The notes under the pieces: model-generated
The model's database searches: none
What the model saw: the letters and a program-made list of their open reading frames with translations, nothing else
What the model was told of the DNA's origin: nothing
Translations under genes and position numbers: made by a program
Source of the DNA: Hungateiclostridiaceae bacterium UBA3934
GTDB taxonomy: Bacteria > Bacillota > Clostridia > Acetivibrionales > DTU013
DNA: 14,212 nt
Assembly: GCA_002385815.1 (NCBI GenBank)
Contig: DGEE01000012.1
Coordinates: forward strand, 1,059-15,270
Reading direction: 5' to 3'
Shown here: positions 1-6,809 of the stretch, piece after piece
Layout: every line of letters starts with the position of its first letter
Position numbering within the stretch: position 1 is the stretch's first letter

Positions 1-200
1 CCGGGCTTCAGCAGCCCTTTCTCCTCTGCATCCTCGATCATCGCTTTGGCGATCCTGTCTTTCACGCTGCCTGCCGGATTGAAATATTCCAGCTTTCCTA
101 TAACTGTCGCTCCGAGCTTGTGCTTCTCCCCATATCCTGACAGCTCAAGCAGCGGTGTTTTTCCAATAAGATCAGTAAGATTCCTGTAAACTTTCGGCAT
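1..200 (-). CDS. cysK: Cysteine synthase (O-acetylserine sulfhydrylase), N-terminal part, cut by window edge
   Basis: The gene starts at an ATG at 200-198 and runs off the left edge after 66 codons, so only the N-terminal fifth or so is present. Read on the minus strand, it begins MPKVYRNLTDLIGKTPLLEL and contains NPAGSVKDR (residues 41-49), the signature of the PLP-dependent cysteine synthase family; Lys47 should form the Schiff base with PLP. The family makes L-cysteine from O-acetylserine and sulfide in the cytoplasm. A strong GGGAGG ribosome site lies at 213-208, 7 nt before the ATG. It is divergent from a CymR-like repressor gene. In B. subtilis CysK is also the partner protein of CymR, so the pairing may be regulatory as well as metabolic. 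Cystathionine beta-synthase has a similar N-terminus and cannot be excluded from 66 residues, but the length and start of this N-terminus fit CysK. Confidence 0.93.
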   Translation of the reverse strand, partial: MPKVYRNLTDLIGKTPLLELSGYGEKHKLGATVIGKLEYFNPAGSVKDRIAKAMIEDAEEKGLLKP

Positions 201-242
201 AATATTTCCTCCCTTAATATAATATAACTTAACCTTTTTTGG

Positions 243-284
243 TCGATACCAAACCTATCGATATGTACATATAATACATATATG
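243..284. promoter_or_regulatory. Palindrome cluster in the cysK leader, possible repressor operator
   Basis: Several dyads lie downstream of the predicted cysK start site. There is TCGATA, a 7-nt gap and TATCGA (243-248/256-261), the 12-bp palindrome ATATGTACATAT (261-272), and CATATATG (277-284). TACATATA also occurs as a direct repeat at 266-273 and 275-282. A repressor bound here would block elongation or clear the leader, and the divergent CymR-like regulator is the obvious candidate. The TCGATA/TATCGA pair could also form a 6-bp RNA hairpin in the leader. There is no T-run after it, so it is not a terminator. Confidence 0.4.
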
Positions 285-301
285 TTTAGTATATTATCTT
301 C

Positions 302-330
302 ATGATACAGTGTCGCACAACCTTTGTCAA
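302..330 (-). promoter_or_regulatory. Promoter for cysK (TTGACA-17-TATCAT)
   Basis: On the minus strand a perfect -35 TTGACA (330-325) is followed after exactly 17 bp by TATCAT (307-302). Transcription would start near 295, giving a leader of about 95 nt before the cysK ATG. The hexamers and spacing are the same as in the facing promoter at 377-405. This is a motif match only. Confidence 0.75.
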
Positions 331-376
331 TAGGTTAAATAAAAAAATATATTAAATATATATGAATTATATGCTA

Positions 377-405
377 TTGACAAAAAGGATGTTTTAGCCT
401 ATCAT
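377..405 (+). promoter_or_regulatory. Promoter for the CymR-like gene and downstream genes (TTGACA-17-TATCAT)
   Basis: TTGACA at 377-382 and TATCAT at 400-405 are separated by 17 bp. The start would be near 412, about 35 nt before the ATG at 447. The motif ATATATGAA occurs at 358-366, 404-412 (on the -10 box and start) and 425-433. The last two are 21 bp apart, two helical turns. That layout is what an autorepressor site would look like, but it is inferred from position only. Confidence 0.75.
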
Positions 406-446
406 ATATGAATACATACTAATTATATATGAAATGAGGAATTTGT

Positions 447-893
447 ATGAGGATCTCCGCCAAGGGACGCTATGCGCTGGCAGCCGTTATCAATTTGGCG
501 CAGCAATATGACAGCGGTGAGTGCATCACGGTTATCAGCATCTCGGAAAGGCTGGGCATCTCAAAGATATACCTGGAACAGGTATTTTCAATGCTGAAAC
601 GCGGCGATATCGTTAAATCGGTCAAAGGTGCACAAGGTGGCTATCAGCTTGATCGGATGCCGGCACAGATAACTGTACTGGATGTGTTATCAGCCGTTGA
701 AACTTCTTTATTTGAAACAGCAGAGGACACAGTGCAGGAAAATGCTCCGGAAATCGAAGCAGCGATGCGCTTGTCCGTATTTGATGTGCTGGACAGATCG
801 GTGAGCGATGTATTATCCGGCATCACTCTGGAGGATTTGGTCGCAGAAGTCGAAAAGCACAGAGAAGAACAGGCGATTATGTATTATATTTGA
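447..893 (+). CDS. cymR: Rrf2-family transcriptional regulator, CymR-like cysteine metabolism repressor
   Basis: A 148-residue DNA-binding protein. It opens with MRISAKGRYAL, the typical start of Rrf2 proteins. It has a winged helix-turn-helix with the recognition region around residues 29-53 (ISISERLGISKIYLEQVFSML) and the wing KSVKGAQGGYQL (57-68). It ends in MYYI, very like the MFYI end of B. subtilis CymR as I recall it. The only Cys is at 26; the three Fe-S ligand cysteines of IscR/NsrR are absent, so it should not be an iron-sulfur sensor. CymR represses cysteine-forming pathways and binds DNA with CysK, whose gene is divergent here; the two enzyme genes downstream are sulfur amino acid genes. 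A GAGGA ribosome site lies at 436-440, 6 nt before the ATG. The family call is firm; the CymR assignment rests on the C-terminus, the missing cysteines and the neighbours. Confidence 0.85.
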   Translation: MRISAKGRYALAAVINLAQQYDSGECITVISISERLGISKIYLEQVFSMLKRGDIVKSVKGAQGGYQLDRMPAQITVLDVLSAVETSLFETAEDTVQENAPEIEAAMRLSVFDVLDRSVSDVLSGITLEDLVAEVEKHREEQAIMYYI

Positions 894-994
894 AGTTAGA
901 GGCAAGATGTGAGATACAGGAAGTAAGACCCAGATATAAGCTTTAAGTTTCCAATAAGAAATATGAGATTTGATTATGGGATAGGAGAATGTAT

Positions 995-2140
995 ATGGAA
1001 TTCGATACTTTGTGCATCCACGGGAATGATACCAGATATGACAGCACAGGCGCCATCAGTGTCCCGATCTTCCAGTCAGCAACCTTTGCACATCCGGGTG
1101 TCGGATTGAGTACGGGATATGATTATTCCAGATTGCAGAATCCAACTCGGGAACATCTGGAGAAGACCATTGCAAAGCTGGAAAACGGCATCGATGCCAT
1201 GGCTTTTTCCACAGGGATGGCAGCCATAGCTGTGCTCATGGAGCTCTTTTGTCCCGGCAGCCATATTATTGCCTCGGACGATCTTTATGGCGGCTCCCAC
1301 CGGCTGTTCAGCCATATATCCGCGAAAAACGGACTTTCTTTTGATTTTGTCGATACATCAGACATCTCAAAGACAGCCGAGCTCATCAAACCTGAGACGA
1401 AAGCAATCTTTGTCGAAACACCTACCAACCCGATGATGCAGGTCACTGATCTGGCCGCTGTCTCTGAACTGTGCAAACAGCACGGTCTCCTGCTGATCGT
1501 GGACAATACTTTCCTGACGCCGTATTTCCAGAAGCCGCTGAATTTCGGTGCCGACATAGTAGTCCACAGCGGCACGAAATATCTCGGAGGGCATAATGAC
1601 ACCCTGGCAGGTTTTCTTGTGGTATCAGACGAAGCTCTGTCCGAGAAACTGCGCTTTATTTACAAGACGACAGGCGCCTGTCTGTCCCCTTTCGACAGCT
1701 GGCTCATGATCCGCGGAATCAAAACACTGGCAGTCAGGATGGAAAGGCAGCAGGAAAATGCGGTAAAAATCGCGCAATGGCTCCGTACACAAAAGAAGAT
1801 CCGGTCTGTACATTATGTAGGGCTCCCTGCTCATCCCCACTATGAAGTATCAATGAAGCAAACGACCGGCTTCGGAGCCATGATATCTTTTGAAACTGAC
1901 AGTGAACGAACCGCCCTGGATATCCTGGAGCATGTGAAGGTGATACAGTATGCTGAAAGCCTTGGCGGTGTGGAAAGCCTCATTACATATCCGATGCTGC
2001 AGACCCATGCTGATATACCAAAACAGGAACGCGAGGCCAAGGGCATAAACGAACGCCTGCTGCGCCTTTCTGTAGGACTGGAGGCTGCGTCTGACCTTAT
2101 CGCAGACCTGGAACAGGCATTGGAGGCTGGCAGGACCTGA
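995..2140 (+). CDS. Cystathionine gamma-synthase/lyase family PLP enzyme (Cys/Met metabolism family)
   Basis: A 381-residue fold-type I PLP enzyme of normal family length. Visible motifs are YDYSRLQNPT (42-51), STGMAA (72-77, phosphate-binding loop), VDNTF (169-173, Asp170 to the pyridine nitrogen) and HSGTKYLGGHND (191-202, with Lys195 as the PLP lysine). Members interconvert homoserine esters, cysteine, cystathionine and homocysteine, or cleave cystathionine or homocysteine. Sequence alone does not separate gamma-synthase, gamma-lyase and O-acylhomoserine sulfhydrylase. An ATG at 989 is in frame, but AGGAG at 983-987 would sit only 1 nt from it and is 7 nt from the ATG at 995, so 995 is preferred. 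The gene follows the CymR-like gene by about 100 nt with no terminator seen, so co-transcription and cysteine control are likely. With the beta-lyase gene downstream it would form a cysteine-to-homocysteine route. Confidence 0.9.
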   Translation: MEFDTLCIHGNDTRYDSTGAISVPIFQSATFAHPGVGLSTGYDYSRLQNPTREHLEKTIAKLENGIDAMAFSTGMAAIAVLMELFCPGSHIIASDDLYGGSHRLFSHISAKNGLSFDFVDTSDISKTAELIKPETKAIFVETPTNPMMQVTDLAAVSELCKQHGLLLIVDNTFLTPYFQKPLNFGADIVVHSGTKYLGGHNDTLAGFLVVSDEALSEKLRFIYKTTGACLSPFDSWLMIRGIKTLAVRMERQQENAVKIAQWLRTQKKIRSVHYVGLPAHPHYEVSMKQTTGFGAMISFETDSERTALDILEHVKVIQYAESLGGVESLITYPMLQTHADIPKQEREAKGINERLLRLSVGLEAASDLIADLEQALEAGRT

Positions 2141-2220
2141 CCTGTTGACCCTGGAAAGCCGCTGAGCTTCAGTGAGGTTTGGCAAATCCATATGATATTG
2201 CTATTGGAGGCTGATAAGTT

Positions 2221-3393
2221 ATGACATATTCATTTGATAAAATAATAGACCGCCGTGGTACAGATTCTTTAAAATATGATCTTGCAGCCAAAAGAGGGAT
2301 GCCGGAGGACATAATCCCCTTATGGGTAGCGGATATGGATTTCCCCGCCCCACCGGAGGTACTGGAGGCTCTGGTCGAGAAGAGCCGCCACGGCATTTTC
2401 GGGTACAGCGATACTATCGGCGACGATTACTTCAATGCGCTGGCCGATTGGTATGCCAGTAGGTTCAACTGGCACCTTTCCCCCAAATGGCTCGTGAAGA
2501 CCCCCGGCGTCGTTTTCGCCATCTGCACCGCTATCCGCGCGCTGACGGAGGAAGGTGATGCTGTCCTGATCCAGGAGCCGGTCTATTATCCCTTTGCCGG
2601 TTCCGTACGTGCGAACAACCGCAATCTGGTGGTCAACGAGTTGGTGTACCGTGACGGCAGATATTATATAGATTTTGACGACTTCGAAGACAAGATAGCA
2701 AGGAACAGGGTCAGGCTCTTTATCCTCTGCAGTCCCCACAATCCGGTCGGACGCGTCTGGTCGGAGGAAGAGCTTGCCGCAATGGGAGAAATATGCCTGA
2801 AGTATGGTGTAAAGGTGGTAGCAGATGAGATCCATGCCGATTTCGTCTACCCCGGGTACCGCCACCATGTTTTCGAAACCATCAGACCGGAGTTCGCCGA
2901 TATGACCATCACCTGCACGGCGCCAACCAAGACGTTCAACCTGGCAGGTCTGCAGATTTCGAACGTTTTCATATCGAATACCGAATTGCGTAAAAAGTTC
3001 AAACAGGAACTCGAAAAGACCGGCTACAGCCAGCCCAATATAATGGGGCTGGTGGCATGCAAAGCTGCATACAGGTATGGAGCGCAATGGCTGGAGGATC
3101 TTAAGAGTTACCTTGTATCAAACCTGGCCCTGGTCAGGGATTTCCTCGCACAGGAGCTTCCCTCTGTCCGGCTTGTGGAACCGGAAGGTACATATCTGCT
3201 CTGGCTTGACTTCAGGGCATTGGACCTTCCGGACAAAGAACTGAACGACCTGATAGTGCAGAAGGCTGGTCTCTGGCTCAATGCCGGACCCATGTTCGGC
3301 GCAGGCGGGGAGGGCTTCCAGCGCATAAACATCGGGTGCCCTGCAGCCACACTCCAGAAAGCCCTGGAGAGGCTCAAAAAGGCTTTCCGCTGA
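2221..3393 (+). CDS. patB: PatB/MalY-type aminotransferase-like cystathionine beta-lyase
   Basis: A 390-residue aminotransferase class I/II fold protein, full length for the MalY/PatB family. It shows the family's N-terminal pattern MTYSFDKIIDRRGTDSLKYD, then PLWVADMDFPAPP (33-45), SPHNPVGRVW (171-180, with Asn174 contacting PLP), ADEIHADF (201-208, with Asp202) and APTKTFNLAGLQ (234-245, Lys237 carrying PLP). RINIGCP near residue 368 contains the arginine expected to hold the substrate carboxylate. PatB-type enzymes release pyruvate and ammonia from cystathionine or cysteine, giving homocysteine or sulfide; in E. coli, MalY also affects maltose regulation, which nothing here suggests. GGAGG at 2206-2210 lies 10 nt before the ATG. 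The 80-nt gap to the gene before it shows no terminator, so the two are probably co-transcribed. Confidence 0.9.
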   Translation: MTYSFDKIIDRRGTDSLKYDLAAKRGMPEDIIPLWVADMDFPAPPEVLEALVEKSRHGIFGYSDTIGDDYFNALADWYASRFNWHLSPKWLVKTPGVVFAICTAIRALTEEGDAVLIQEPVYYPFAGSVRANNRNLVVNELVYRDGRYYIDFDDFEDKIARNRVRLFILCSPHNPVGRVWSEEELAAMGEICLKYGVKVVADEIHADFVYPGYRHHVFETIRPEFADMTITCTAPTKTFNLAGLQISNVFISNTELRKKFKQELEKTGYSQPNIMGLVACKAAYRYGAQWLEDLKSYLVSNLALVRDFLAQELPSVRLVEPEGTYLLWLDFRALDLPDKELNDLIVQKAGLWLNAGPMFGAGGEGFQRINIGCPAATLQKALERLKKAFR

Positions 3394-3480
3394 CAGTTTA
3401 CTGTTCTCGCCCTGGTAGTTTGTTCAGTTTGCATCCTGATAGTTTCTTCCCGGTGATTTGGATCCTGATGGTTTGCTTCC
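3390..3480 (+). repeat. Degenerate short direct repeats after patB
   Basis: Related units begin at 3411 (CCTGGTAGTTTGTTC), 3435 (CCTGATAGTTTCTTCC) and 3464 (CCTGATGGTTTGCTTCC). A weaker unit at 3390 (CTGACAGTTTACTGTTC) overlaps the patB stop codon. Spacing is irregular at 21, 24 and 29 nt. No ORF or RNA fold explains them. Confidence 0.5.
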
Positions 3481-3482
3481 TG

Positions 3483-3520
3483 AAAAAAATCTGATCCATG
3501 AAATTATATCCATGGATCAG
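3483..3520 (-). terminator. Intrinsic terminator of the toroid-MCP fusion gene
   Basis: CTGATCCATG (3491-3500) and CATGGATCAG (3511-3520) form a perfect 10-bp stem with a 10-nt loop. On the minus strand the stem is followed by A then TTTTTTT (3489-3483), a standard Rho-independent terminator, 36 nt after the stop codon at 3556. On the plus strand only a broken T-rich stretch follows, so any action on patB transcripts would be weaker. Confidence 0.85.
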
Positions 3521-3555
3521 ACGCTCTTTGCTTTACATGCACTACAGGTCAAAAA

Positions 3556-4566
3556 TCACCTATCCTGCACCTTAAACCTTTTCACTATCGACTGGAGCCT
3601 TTGCGCCAGTTCCGACAGGCTTTCACTTGACTTTGAAATCTCTTCGATGGTCGCGGTCTGTTCCTGCATCGACGACGCCATCTGCTCCGTCGAGGCGGAA
3701 TTCTCTTCTGCCGTCGCCGACAAGCTATGCAGCGTCTCGATTATTTCATCTTTCAGCCTTCCGATCTCATGCGCGAAAGCGGTAAGCTGTTCAACCACCT
3801 CTATTGCATCATTCATAGCCTGGGCGATCATCAGGTATCTCTCTTTGCTCCTGGTTGTAAGGAAATTTGAAGGTTTGCATACGTATCCCGTTTTCCACGA
3901 CTCCCTGTCCCAGGTCATGATCTTACGGATCCTTTCGGCAAGTATCCTTTCCAGTTCATCGATGCCCAGTTCTTCGGCCAGCCCGGCTTTCCGGCAACAC
4001 TCCGCCAGCCTCACATAGCATGCCAGGACGTGCATTTCATCGCACTTGTCAGTATCTTTCAGGTAACAGATCGCTTCCTTAGCGATGTCATAACACTTCC
4101 GGTACAGACTGCTGTCCCTGTCTGCGAACTTCATTGCAAAGCCCGCCAGCGCAGCAGCAGGGTTGTAGTTGACCGCATCATAGGTCCTGCTGTCATAAGT
4201 CCACCACGGCGCGCGCGGATAATCATTGTTTGACGGGACGGTATTGAGCCAGCATTTCCCATTGAAATCCCTGCCGCTGTCAAGATACGAAAGGATTCCC
4301 CGTACGATCGGATGGTCCTCTTCGAGTCCTACCTCGTACAGGATCTCCGTCGCAGCCCATGTTTGTATCGGTGAGGAGTTCGGGTTGAAGCAATCCGCTT
4401 CCAGAGCATGTCCGAATCCTCCATCTTCATTCTGATACTCAGCAAGCGCTGACAACACACTTTCCCGGCTTCCATTCTCAAATAAATACCGGAACCTTGC
4501 CCGATCTATCGGTCTGGCGTTAAAGCAGATCCATTTCCTTGCTTTCTCAAAAACACTGTTCTCCAT
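3556..4566 (-). CDS. Chimeric protein: prenyltransferase-like alpha/alpha toroid fused to the C-terminal tail of a methyl-accepting chemotaxis protein
   Basis: A 336-residue protein of two unrelated parts. Residues 1 to about 240 resemble the terpene cyclase/prenyltransferase-type alpha/alpha toroid: QNEDGGFGHALEAD (45-58), NPNSSPIQTWAATEIL (61-76), NTVPSNNDYPRAPWW (108-122), YNPAAALAGFA (134-144) and KPSNFLTT (231-238). From about 255 to 333 it reads as the end of an MCP: SATAEENSASTEQMAS (283-298), QEQTATIEEISKSSE (301-315) and LAQRLQSIVKRFKV (320-333), a coiled-coil methylation helix. The conserved MCP hairpin tip that binds CheA/CheW is absent, as is any membrane segment. As I recall the stand-alone toroid family, it continues for one or more further repeats after the PSNF motif, so the toroid seems truncated. 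The join is near 3800-3850. The ATG at 4566 has AAAAGGA about 9 nt upstream; a TTG at 4620 in the same frame is less likely. Domain calls are firm; function is unknown, and a pseudogene-like chimera is possible. Confidence 0.6.
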   Translation of the reverse strand: MENSVFEKARKWICFNARPIDRARFRYLFENGSRESVLSALAEYQNEDGGFGHALEADCFNPNSSPIQTWAATEILYEVGLEEDHPIVRGILSYLDSGRDFNGKCWLNTVPSNNDYPRAPWWTYDSRTYDAVNYNPAAALAGFAMKFADRDSSLYRKCYDIAKEAICYLKDTDKCDEMHVLACYVRLAECCRKAGLAEELGIDELERILAERIRKIMTWDRESWKTGYVCKPSNFLTTRSKERYLMIAQAMNDAIEVVEQLTAFAHEIGRLKDEIIETLHSLSATAEENSASTEQMASSMQEQTATIEEISKSSESLSELAQRLQSIVKRFKVQDR

Positions 4567-4661
4567 TCCGGCGCTTCCTTTTAAATTCTGCTCTGGCTTT
4601 ATTACCAGACCATGGCTCAAAAATTCAGTTTATGATAAAATGAAATACAGATTATAATAAC

Positions 4662-4690
4662 ATTATACTGCACACGACAGCATATATAAA
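4662..4690 (-). promoter_or_regulatory. Possible promoter for the toroid-MCP fusion gene
   Basis: On the minus strand TTTATA (4690-4685) and a perfect TATAAT (4667-4662) are 17 bp apart. A second TATAAT at 4656-4651 has no good -35 box. The predicted start lies about 90 nt before the ATG at 4566. The 186-bp region between this gene and the divergent acyltransferase gene must also hold the latter's promoter, which I could not place. Confidence 0.4.
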
Positions 4691-4752
4691 GAATGCCTGG
4701 GCTAAATCGGAACGTGCGGGAAATTTATTTTTAATGGAAAGAGGAAAAACGT

Positions 4753-5412
4753 ATGGATGTGAGGATAAACGATCTTTTTGATTTGAATGAGTGTTTTGAG
4801 AAAGATATATTCAATGGTTTGGAATATCCGTGGGAAATATTGCCCGAAATAAAAACATTCCTTTTGGAGTTTGCAAAAACGTTGCCGGCTGATTTTGAAC
4901 AGATAAGCGAATGTGTATGGGTGGGCAAGGGTACGACCATAGAAAAAACAGTGACGATAAAAGGCCCTGCCATCATCGGGTACAACTGCGAAATAAGGCA
5001 CTGTGCCTTTATCAGGGAATATGTGATCATCGGAAACGAATGCATAATCGGCAACTCTACTGAACTTAAAAACTCACTGCTGTTCAACGAAGTGCAGGTC
5101 CCCCACTTCAACTATGTGGGCGACTCGATACTCGGCTATAAGGCTCATCTGGGAGCCGGCGTGATATGCTCGAATCTAAAGTCGAACAGCAGTAAGGTTA
5201 AAGTCACCAATGGCACGGAAGTGATCCGGACCGATCTCAGGAAGTTCGGTGCCGTGCTGGGAGATAATGCCGAAGTCGGCTGCAACAGTGTGCTGAATCC
5301 TGGAACAGTCATCGGTAAAAACAGCATTGTCTACCCTTTGACCTCTGTCAGGGGATTTGTGCCTTCAAACCATATATTGAAAAACAATGGTGTGATGGTG
5401 ATCAGAACATAA
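4753..5412 (+). CDS. Left-handed beta-helix acyltransferase, GlmU C-terminal-domain-like
   Basis: A 219-residue protein. It has a helical N-terminal segment (1 to about 50) and then hexapeptide repeats of the left-handed beta-helix type, such as VWVGKGTTIEKTVTIKG (55-71), IIGYNCEI (74-81) and VIIGNECIIGN (91-101). Residues 117-136 (PHFNYVGDSILG...LGAG) line up with the E. coli GlmU acetyltransferase pattern HLTYxGDAxIG...IGAG. His118 would match the catalytic His363 and Tyr121 the nearby substrate tyrosine. FGAVLGDNAEVGCNSVLNPG (165-184) also follows the GlmU layout. The GlmU nucleotidyltransferase domain is missing. An acetyl-CoA-dependent sugar-phosphate N-acetyltransferase is the best guess, possibly acting on glucosamine-1-phosphate, the product of the convergent glmM; the substrate is not shown by sequence. 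AGAGG at 4740-4744 is 8 nt from the ATG. Confidence 0.75.
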   Translation: MDVRINDLFDLNECFEKDIFNGLEYPWEILPEIKTFLLEFAKTLPADFEQISECVWVGKGTTIEKTVTIKGPAIIGYNCEIRHCAFIREYVIIGNECIIGNSTELKNSLLFNEVQVPHFNYVGDSILGYKAHLGAGVICSNLKSNSSKVKVTNGTEVIRTDLRKFGAVLGDNAEVGCNSVLNPGTVIGKNSIVYPLTSVRGFVPSNHILKNNGVMVIRT

Positions 5413-5430
5413 AAGAACAGCGCATGTATA

Positions 5431-5460
5431 AAGCCGCAGATTTGCTGCGGCTTCTGTTTT
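5431..5460 (+). terminator. Terminator between the acyltransferase gene and glmM, likely bidirectional
   Basis: AAGCCGCAG (5431-5439) pairs with CTGCGGCTT (5445-5453) over 9 bp around the loop ATTTG, followed by CTGTTTT. It starts 18 nt after the acyltransferase stop and ends on the last base of the convergent glmM gene. On the minus strand the stem is followed by a short T-rich stretch, so it may also end the cdaA-cdaR-glmM transcript. Confidence 0.8.
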
Positions 5461-6809
5461 CATCCCAGTCTTTTTTCTATCATCGCGGCCAGTCCTGCGG
5501 CTCTTTTTGTAATGTATTCCTTATCCTTGCCTTCTATCATGACGCGTACGAGTGGCTCTGTACCTGAGGGTCTTATGAGTACCCTGCCCTCACCTCTGAA
5601 TTCGTCCTCCAGTTCGCAGCAAAGTCTGGCCACCAGTTCATCTTCCATGTACCTGTGCTTGTTTTCGTTTCTGACCTTCGCATTCTTCAGGACCTGCGGC
5701 AGTACCTGCATGACACCGGCCAGTTCAGTCAGCTTGCTGCCGGTCGACTTCATCACATTCAGAAGCTGCAGTGCTGTCAGCAAACCGTCACCGGTGGTGT
5801 TATGCTCCAGAAGGATTATATGTCCCGATTGTTCACCGCCTAATGTGTACCCCTTATCCAGCATCTCCTCAAGCACATATCTGTCGCCCACTTTCGTTCT
5901 TACCAGCCTCAGGCCCTTTTCACGGGCCATGATATCAAATCCGATGTTGCTCATGACTGTTACCACTATCGTATCATGGGCCAGTTGTCCGTTTTTTTTC
6001 ATCTCAAGCCCTATTATTGCAAGTATCCTGTCGCCGTCAACCAGTTCTCCGTTTTCATCGACAGCCAGCACCCTGTCCGCATCGCCGTCAAATGCCAGAC
6101 CGATATCTGCTCCGCATTCCCTGACAAACTCCTGCAGCCGCGACATATGTGTCGATCCGCAGTTGCGATTTATATTCAGGCCGTCCGGACAGTTGTTTAT
6201 CGTGAATACCTGCGCTCCCAGTTCCTCAAACAGGATGGGAGCAGCCTGATACGAAGCTCCGTTGGCACAGTCCACTGCGATTTTGAGACCCGTCAGATCA
6301 TTGTCTATGGTGCTCTTCAGAAAATCGACATAATCACGCAAGGCATTGCTTGCGTTTCTTCTCCTTCCTACTCCTGCTCCTGACGGAAGCAGCGCACCAT
6401 CCAGCCCTTTCCTGACCAGTGCCTCTATGCTGTCCTCTGTCTCATCGGGCAGCTTATATCCCCTGGAGTCGAAAAACTTGACGCCATTGAATTCAAATGA
6501 GTTGTGGGATGCCGATATGACTACGCCGGCATCAGCTTCATAGTATCTTGTAAGGTAGGCGACCGCAGGTGTCGGCACAATGTCCAGACAGACTGCTTCC
6601 GCTCCGACAGAACAGATACCGGCCACAAGGGCAGATTCCAGCATGCAGCCGGATACCCTCGTATCCATCCCTACCAATATCCTGGGATTGCGCTTTGTCT
6701 CAGATGTAAGCACATAGGCTCCTGCCTGCCCCAATCTATATACAAGCTCCGGTGTCAGTTCTGTGTTTGCGACGCCTCTCACACCGTCTGTTCCGAAAAG
6801 TCTTGTCAT
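5460..6809 (-). CDS. glmM: Phosphoglucosamine mutase GlmM
   Basis: A 449-residue cytoplasmic enzyme of full family length. It converts glucosamine-6-phosphate to glucosamine-1-phosphate for UDP-GlcNAc and peptidoglycan synthesis. Diagnostic motifs are the N-terminal MTRLFGTDGVRGVAN, VISASHNS (97-104) with Ser101 as the phosphorylated catalytic serine, DGDADR (241-246) binding Mg2+, GGEQSGH in the sugar loop and RPSGTEPLVRVM in the C-terminal phosphate-binding domain. It begins at the ATG at 6809 with AGGGGGG at 6820-6814, 4 nt upstream. It is the last gene of the conserved cdaA-cdaR-glmM order in Bacillota. In B. subtilis and Lactococcus, CdaA and GlmM interact, which links c-di-AMP level to cell-wall precursor supply. 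The 150-nt gap from cdaR shows no clear terminator. No glmS follows; the gene ends against a convergent gene. Confidence 0.97.
   Translation of the reverse strand: MTRLFGTDGVRGVANTELTPELVYRLGQAGAYVLTSETKRNPRILVGMDTRVSGCMLESALVAGICSVGAEAVCLDIVPTPAVAYLTRYYEADAGVVISASHNSFEFNGVKFFDSRGYKLPDETEDSIEALVRKGLDGALLPSGAGVGRRRNASNALRDYVDFLKSTIDNDLTGLKIAVDCANGASYQAAPILFEELGAQVFTINNCPDGLNINRNCGSTHMSRLQEFVRECGADIGLAFDGDADRVLAVDENGELVDGDRILAIIGLEMKKNGQLAHDTIVVTVMSNIGFDIMAREKGLRLVRTKVGDRYVLEEMLDKGYTLGGEQSGHIILLEHNTTGDGLLTALQLLNVMKSTGSKLTELAGVMQVLPQVLKNAKVRNENKHRYMEDELVARLCCELEDEFRGEGRVLIRPSGTEPLVRVMIEGKDKEYITKRAAGLAAMIEKRLG

Noticed and set aside
447..893. IscR/NsrR-type iron-sulfur Rrf2 regulator
   Set aside because: The three clustered cysteines needed to hold the cluster are absent, and the neighbours are cysteine metabolism genes rather than Fe-S assembly genes.
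2320..3087. Minus-strand 255-codon ORF opposite patB
   Set aside because: Antisense frame of a clear PatB/MalY gene, with no recognisable motif and no ribosome site considered convincing.
3458..4018. Plus-strand ORF across the terminator and the MCP-like tail
   Set aside because: Ser-rich shadow of the coiled-coil coding sequence on the other strand, and it crosses a strong terminator hairpin.
4567..4620. N-terminal extension of the chimeric toroid protein from a TTG at 4620
   Set aside because: The ATG at 4566 has a good AAAAGGA site and matches the usual start of the toroid (MENSVFEKAR). The 18 extra residues have no family-like features.
5512..6249. Long plus-strand ORF (245 codons) opposite glmM
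   Set aside because: It is the antisense shadow of glmM, a firmly identified gene. Its composition is Ser/Leu/Pro-rich, as expected for a shadow frame.
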